Part shown: one piece after another, positions 60,683 to 64,000 of the stretch
Position numbering within the stretch: the stretch's first letter is position 1
Layout: each line of letters begins with the position of its first letter
DNA from: Kribbella rubisoli
GTDB lineage: Bacteria; Actinomycetota; Actinomycetes; Propionibacteriales; Kribbellaceae
Direction: 5' to 3'
Length of the DNA stretch: 64,000 nucleotides
Assembly: GCF_004217145.1 (NCBI RefSeq)
Contig: NZ_SHKR01000011.1
Coordinates: 1,984,001-2,048,000 of the forward strand
Program-made: the position numbers and the translations under genes
The notes under the pieces: model-generated
Told to the model about the DNA's origin: nothing
The model's database searches: none
What the model saw: the letters and a program-made list of their open reading frames with translations, nothing else

Positions 60683-60701
60683 CGTTTCGGTAAGCAAAAC
60701 G
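60683..60701. promoter_or_regulatory. Imperfect dyad in the Lrp/EamA divergent region
   Basis: CGTTT and AAACG arms face each other across 9 bases, in the gap between the Lrp and EamA genes. This is the expected place for an Lrp site, but symmetry is only 5 bp per side. Confidence 0.25.
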
Positions 60702-60753
60702 CCTCCTAGGCTCCGATCTGCCATGGAAACTCGCAGACTCCGTTCCTACTGTA

Positions 60754-61656
60754 GTGACCGTGACAACCCTCGCAGAAGCCCCGCCCCGCACCGGTCTCGC
60801 CGCCGGCGCCGCTGCCGTGACCGTCGTCCTATGGGCCTCGTCGTTCGTCGCCATCCGGCACGTCGGCACCGAGATCTCCGCCGGCGCCCTGTCGCTGGCC
60901 AGGCTCGGACTCGGCAGCATCTTCCTCGGCGCACTCCTCTTCACCCGTCCCCGGCCGACGGCCGTACGCCGATGGCCTTCACAGCGCGACTGGCTGCCTC
61001 TGATCGCCTGCGGAGTGCTGTGGTTCGGCGTCTACAACATCGCCCTCAACGAGGCCGAGCGCCGTCTCGACGCCGGTACGGCGGCCATGCTCGTGCACAT
61101 CGCCCCGCTACTGATCGCCGTGCTCGCGGGCTTGGGCCTCGGTGAAGGCTTCCCGCGGCAGCTGGTGATCGGCGGCCTGGTCGCGTTCGCCGGCATCGTC
61201 ATCATCGGTACGTCGACCTCCAGCGGCCGCGCTGAGACCTGGGGCGTCATCCTCTGCGTCGTCGCTGCGATCTCGTACGCCGTCGGCGTGGTCACGCAGA
61301 AGCCACTGCTGAGCCGGCTGCCTGCCGCAGAGGTCACCTGGCTCGCCTGCACGATCGGTGCGGTCGTTTGCCTGCCCTTCGCGCCCACGCTGGTCGATGA
61401 GCTCCGCACCGCCGACGCATCGACGATCTGGTGGGTCGTGTACCTGGCTGCCTTCCCCACCGCTCTCGGCTTCACCACCTGGGCCTTCGCGCTCCGCCGT
61501 ACCAGCGCGGGACGCATGGGCGTGACGGTGTACGCCGTACCGGTTGTGGCGATCGCGCTGGGCTGGCTGTTCCTGGGCGAGACCCCTGCCGTGCTTGCGC
61601 TGGCCGGCGGGGCGCTGTGCCTGACTGGAGTCGCAATCTCTCGGAGGAGTGCATGA
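60754..61656 (+). CDS. EamA-family (DMT) transporter, divergent from Lrp
   Basis: A 300-residue exporter with 10 helices: VVLWASSFVAIRHVGTEIS opens repeat one and ISYAVGVVTQKPLLSRLP repeat two. It is probably an amino-acid exporter controlled by the divergent Lrp regulator. GTG 60754 has TACTGT just upstream, so a leaderless message is possible. The stop overlaps the next gene (ATGA). Confidence 0.85.
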   Translation: MTVTTLAEAPPRTGLAAGAAAVTVVLWASSFVAIRHVGTEISAGALSLARLGLGSIFLGALLFTRPRPTAVRRWPSQRDWLPLIACGVLWFGVYNIALNEAERRLDAGTAAMLVHIAPLLIAVLAGLGLGEGFPRQLVIGGLVAFAGIVIIGTSTSSGRAETWGVILCVVAAISYAVGVVTQKPLLSRLPAAEVTWLACTIGAVVCLPFAPTLVDELRTADASTIWWVVYLAAFPTALGFTTWAFALRRTSAGRMGVTVYAVPVVAIALGWLFLGETPAVLALAGGALCLTGVAISRRSA

Positions 61657-62627
61657 AGTTCGGAGTGTTCGTACCGCAGGGCTGGCGGATGGATCTGGTC
61701 GAGCTGGCAGACCCGGTCGAGCAGTGGGAGGCCATGACCGCAGTGGCCAAGGCAGCGGACGCAGGTCCGTGGGACTCGATCTGGCTCTTCGACCACTTCC
61801 ACACCGTCCCTGAGCCCGTCCGCGAGACCGTCTTCGAGATGTGGACCACGACGGCTGCTCTGGCGCGCGACACCTCGCGGGTGAACCTGGGCCAGCTGGT
61901 CGGCTGCAACGGGTACCGCAACCCCGCACTGGTCGCCAAGATGGCCGCCACGGTGGATGTGGCTAGCCACGGGCGCATGTACGCCGGACTGGGCGCCGGC
62001 TGGTCCGAGCACGAGTGGAAGGCCTACGGCTATCCGTGGGCGAGTCAGAAGGAACGGATGGGTTCGTTCGTCGAGGCGATCGAGCTGATCCATCGGCTGT
62101 GGACCGAGGATGACGTCGTGTTCGAGGGGCAGTACCACTCGGTCGACAAGCCGTTCGTCGTGCCGCGGCGCAAACCCAAGCTCTGGATCGGTGGCGGCGG
62201 TGAACGCGTCACATTGCGACTAGTTGCAAAGTACGGCGACGCCTGCAACTTCGGCACCGGACGCGTCGACGTCATCAAGCACAAGCTCGCGATCCTCCGG
62301 CAGCACTGTGACGAGGTCGGCCGCGACTACGACGAGATCATCAAGTCGACCAGCCTGAACGTGTTCCCGATCGAGTCCGGCGCCGATCCGGAAACGGCCA
62401 CAGCCAAGGCCCGCGGGCGGTACAGCCTGGAGGAATTCCTCGAGATCGGCTCCGGCGGCACGTCCCACGTGCTGGCGGATGTGATCACGACGAAGGAGCT
62501 CAGCGAGCACATCGAGCAGCTGGCCGAGGCAGGGGTCGACTACGTGATCTCGTACATCCCCGGCGTCGCGTACGACCACGAGCCGATGCAGCGCTACGCC
62601 GAGGACGTCGTACGGCAGTTCAGATAA
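61653..62627 (+). CDS. LLM-class F420-dependent oxidoreductase
   Basis: A 324-residue luciferase-like monooxygenase-family protein. KFGVFVPQGWRMDL, GLGAGWSEHEWKAYGYPW and KPKLWIGGGGERVTLRLVAK are the family's TIM-barrel landmarks. In actinobacteria members mainly use F420 rather than FMN. The ATG overlaps the EamA stop. It converges with, and overlaps by 8 bases, the acetamidase/formamidase gene. Confidence 0.85.
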   Translation: MKFGVFVPQGWRMDLVELADPVEQWEAMTAVAKAADAGPWDSIWLFDHFHTVPEPVRETVFEMWTTTAALARDTSRVNLGQLVGCNGYRNPALVAKMAATVDVASHGRMYAGLGAGWSEHEWKAYGYPWASQKERMGSFVEAIELIHRLWTEDDVVFEGQYHSVDKPFVVPRRKPKLWIGGGGERVTLRLVAKYGDACNFGTGRVDVIKHKLAILRQHCDEVGRDYDEIIKSTSLNVFPIESGADPETATAKARGRYSLEEFLEIGSGGTSHVLADVITTKELSEHIEQLAEAGVDYVISYIPGVAYDHEPMQRYAEDVVRQFR

Positions 62628-63612
62628 ACGCAGTCCGCAGGTGCTGGTGGATTCCGTCGTACGCCGTGACCGGTGGGAGCAGGCGCTTCGGGACCTTGGT
62701 GACGACGCTGTAGTTGGCGTCCACCACGTTGGCCAGCGGGACCTCACTGACCTGGCTGAGCAGCTGGTACGCGTCCAGCTTGTCCAGGCCGTAGAGCGAG
62801 CCGAGCCAGTTGACCATGTCGACCTGGCCGGCACGCCACGCGTCCTCGAGCGGGCGGGCCGAACCGATGACGGCGAGGTACTCGTCGTTCTCCAGCCGCG
62901 GCCAGACCGGTCCGGGTGTCTTGAGCAGGTCGACGATCAGGACGACGTTCATCGCACCCTCGACCGCCGTACCGCAGGACTCACCCTCGCCCTGGCGGTA
63001 ATGACCGTCGCCGACCGAGAACAGGGCGCCCTCGACGTTGACCCTCAGGTAGCAGGTCGCGCCGGCGCGCATCTCGGGCGTGTCCATGTTGCCGCCGAAC
63101 ATGTCCGGCACCAGCGCTGACCGGACCTCACCGGCCGCCGGCGCGACGCCGACCGTGCCCAGCATCGGCTCCAGCGGCAGAGCGAGCTCGAAGTCGCTGC
63201 CCTGCGCCTGGAACCCGACGGTCTGGTTGGCCGTGTCCACCTCGTAGATCCAGGTCCGCTCCGGCAGCGGGTCCTGCAGCGTGGCGGTCCGGTCCGTGCT
63301 GGTCAGGCCGCCGAAGAACGGGATGGTCGCCGAGGCGCCCCAGCTCCGGGCCGGCGTCAGCTCGACGAAGTGCAGCGCCAGGGTGTCCCCCGGCTCGGCG
63401 CCCTCGACGTAGAACGGCCCGGTCTGCGGGTTGACGAACGGCATGTTCAGCGAGGCGCTCGCCAGATCCGACGTACCGCGGAGGCTGCCGGCGAACGCGT
63501 CCTCCGTCCACAGCCGGAGGGCAGTACCGGGTTTGACCCGGCGGACGGGCGGCGCGCCGCCGAAGGTCCAGGCGAGATCATCGGGCTCAGGCGTGAATTC
63601 GAGAAGGTCCAC
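62620..63612 (-). CDS. Acetamidase/formamidase family protein
   Basis: A 330-residue enzyme. NPQTGPFYVEGAEPGDTLALHF and the late SVGDGHYRQGEGESCGTAVEG fit the FmdA/AmdA family, which hydrolyses formamide, acetamide or related short amides. GTG 63612 is used; a TTG 9 bases upstream is the alternative. Neighbours do not point to a particular substrate. Confidence 0.82.
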   Translation of the reverse strand: MDLLEFTPEPDDLAWTFGGAPPVRRVKPGTALRLWTEDAFAGSLRGTSDLASASLNMPFVNPQTGPFYVEGAEPGDTLALHFVELTPARSWGASATIPFFGGLTSTDRTATLQDPLPERTWIYEVDTANQTVGFQAQGSDFELALPLEPMLGTVGVAPAAGEVRSALVPDMFGGNMDTPEMRAGATCYLRVNVEGALFSVGDGHYRQGEGESCGTAVEGAMNVVLIVDLLKTPGPVWPRLENDEYLAVIGSARPLEDAWRAGQVDMVNWLGSLYGLDKLDAYQLLSQVSEVPLANVVDANYSVVTKVPKRLLPPVTAYDGIHQHLRTAFI

Positions 63613-63732
63613 GTCTGGCAACCTAAGGTGTGCTGGAGGTGTTGGGCGAGCGATCAGCGGGTTCTCAGGCGATTCTCAAAGAAGCGACCTACTCTCGGCT
63701 GAGCGGAACTTCGAGCGGAGCGGGGCAAGACG

Positions 63733-64000
63733 ATGCGGGTACTGGTGGTGGACGACGACCGGGCGGTCCGGGACTCGCTGCGCCGTTCGCTGGAGTTCAA
63801 CGACTTCGAGGTGGTGACCGCGTCCGACGGCGCCGAGGCGCTCGCGGTGATCGGCAACGTCGAGCCGGACGTCGTCGTGATGGACGTGATGATGCCGCGG
63901 CTGGACGGGCTCGAGACCACCAAGGCCTTGCGGGCCGCGGGCAACAACGTGCCGATCCTGGTGCTGACCGCGCGGGACGCGGTCGCGGACCGGGTCGACG
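63733..64000 (+). CDS. Response regulator, OmpR/MprA-like (partial, runs off the window)
   Basis: Only the first 89 residues are inside the window. They form a receiver domain: [20 protein letters not shown] with the acidic Asp pair, the phospho-acceptor Asp in [15 protein letters not shown] and [12 protein letters not shown]. The sequence resembles MprA of mycobacteria (family knowledge). The output domain is beyond base 64000. Its divergent neighbour is the acetamidase-family gene. Confidence 0.85.
   Translation, partial: MRVLVVDDDRAVRDSLRRSLEFNDFEVVTASDGAEALAVIGNVEPDVVVMDVMMPRLDGLETTKALRAAGNNVPILVLTARDAVADRVD

Overview
This window is chromosomal DNA from a very GC-rich actinomycete. The pointers are heavy third-position GC bias, frequent GTG starts, operons stitched by ATGA/GTGA overlaps, MerR, GntR, SARP and Lrp regulators, lipobox sugar-binding proteins, a PPi-type phosphofructokinase and a branched-chain 2-oxoacid dehydrogenase cluster. 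The style suits Kribbella or a related Propionibacteriales soil genus; that placement is inference. No rRNA, tRNA, CRISPR array, intact transposase or prophage was seen.

Layout. 1-5 kb: a partial DUF4097-like protein, small membrane proteins, a thioredoxin/NHL-repeat protein and a large hypothetical. 5-9.9 kb: a sugar ABC importer (binding protein plus two permeases) closed by a strong hairpin, then a flavin-reductase-like protein with a zinc alcohol dehydrogenase. 9.9-10.2 kb and 13.8-13.9 kb: copies of a palindromic repeat, one nested inside another. 10-16.4 kb: a serine hydrolase and phenylacetate genes (paaN divergent from paaI, thiolase and a frame-disrupted paaK). 16.4-19.4 kb: a MerR/DUF433 protein, tandem DinB-like genes and a TetR regulator, ending at a MITE-like inverted repeat. 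19.4-31 kb: a SARP-type regulator, a second serine hydrolase, a candidate small RNA, a NYN nuclease, a VOC protein, a drug-efflux ABC pair, a GntR/MFS pair and a secreted subtilase. 31-41 kb: an EamA transporter, an oxidoreductase relic, a hypothetical, MerR plus epimerase, the three-gene 2-oxoacid dehydrogenase operon, a beta-propeller phytase and another EamA exporter. 41-49 kb: a secreted two-repeat protein, SDR plus aminotransferase, a DDAH-like hydrolase, a kinase-like protein, a PEGA-like membrane protein with a three-part wall hydrolase, and a GntR regulator. 49.2-58.0 kb: an eight-gene minus-strand carbohydrate operon. 58-64 kb: a PF04020 membrane protein with a low-molecular-weight phosphatase, PPi-phosphofructokinase, an Lrp regulator divergent from an EamA exporter and an F420-type oxidoreductase, an acetamidase/formamidase and the start of a response regulator.

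How it works together. Two sugar-uptake systems feed catabolism. The second encodes a secreted propeller-like protein, its own GntR regulator, the importer, an SDR, a glucarate-dehydratase-subgroup enolase-superfamily enzyme and a six-hairpin glycosidase. That set looks like non-phosphorylative oxidation of a glycan-derived sugar. The paa genes activate phenylacetate and finish its beta-oxidation; the ring epoxidase is not in the window. The most unusual material is non-coding: a palindromic repeat family with nested insertion, compensatory stem changes and an outer edge that supplies the start codon of two unrelated genes; a short inverted-repeat element that forms the stop codons of both flanking genes; and a small-RNA candidate with its own promoter and terminator.
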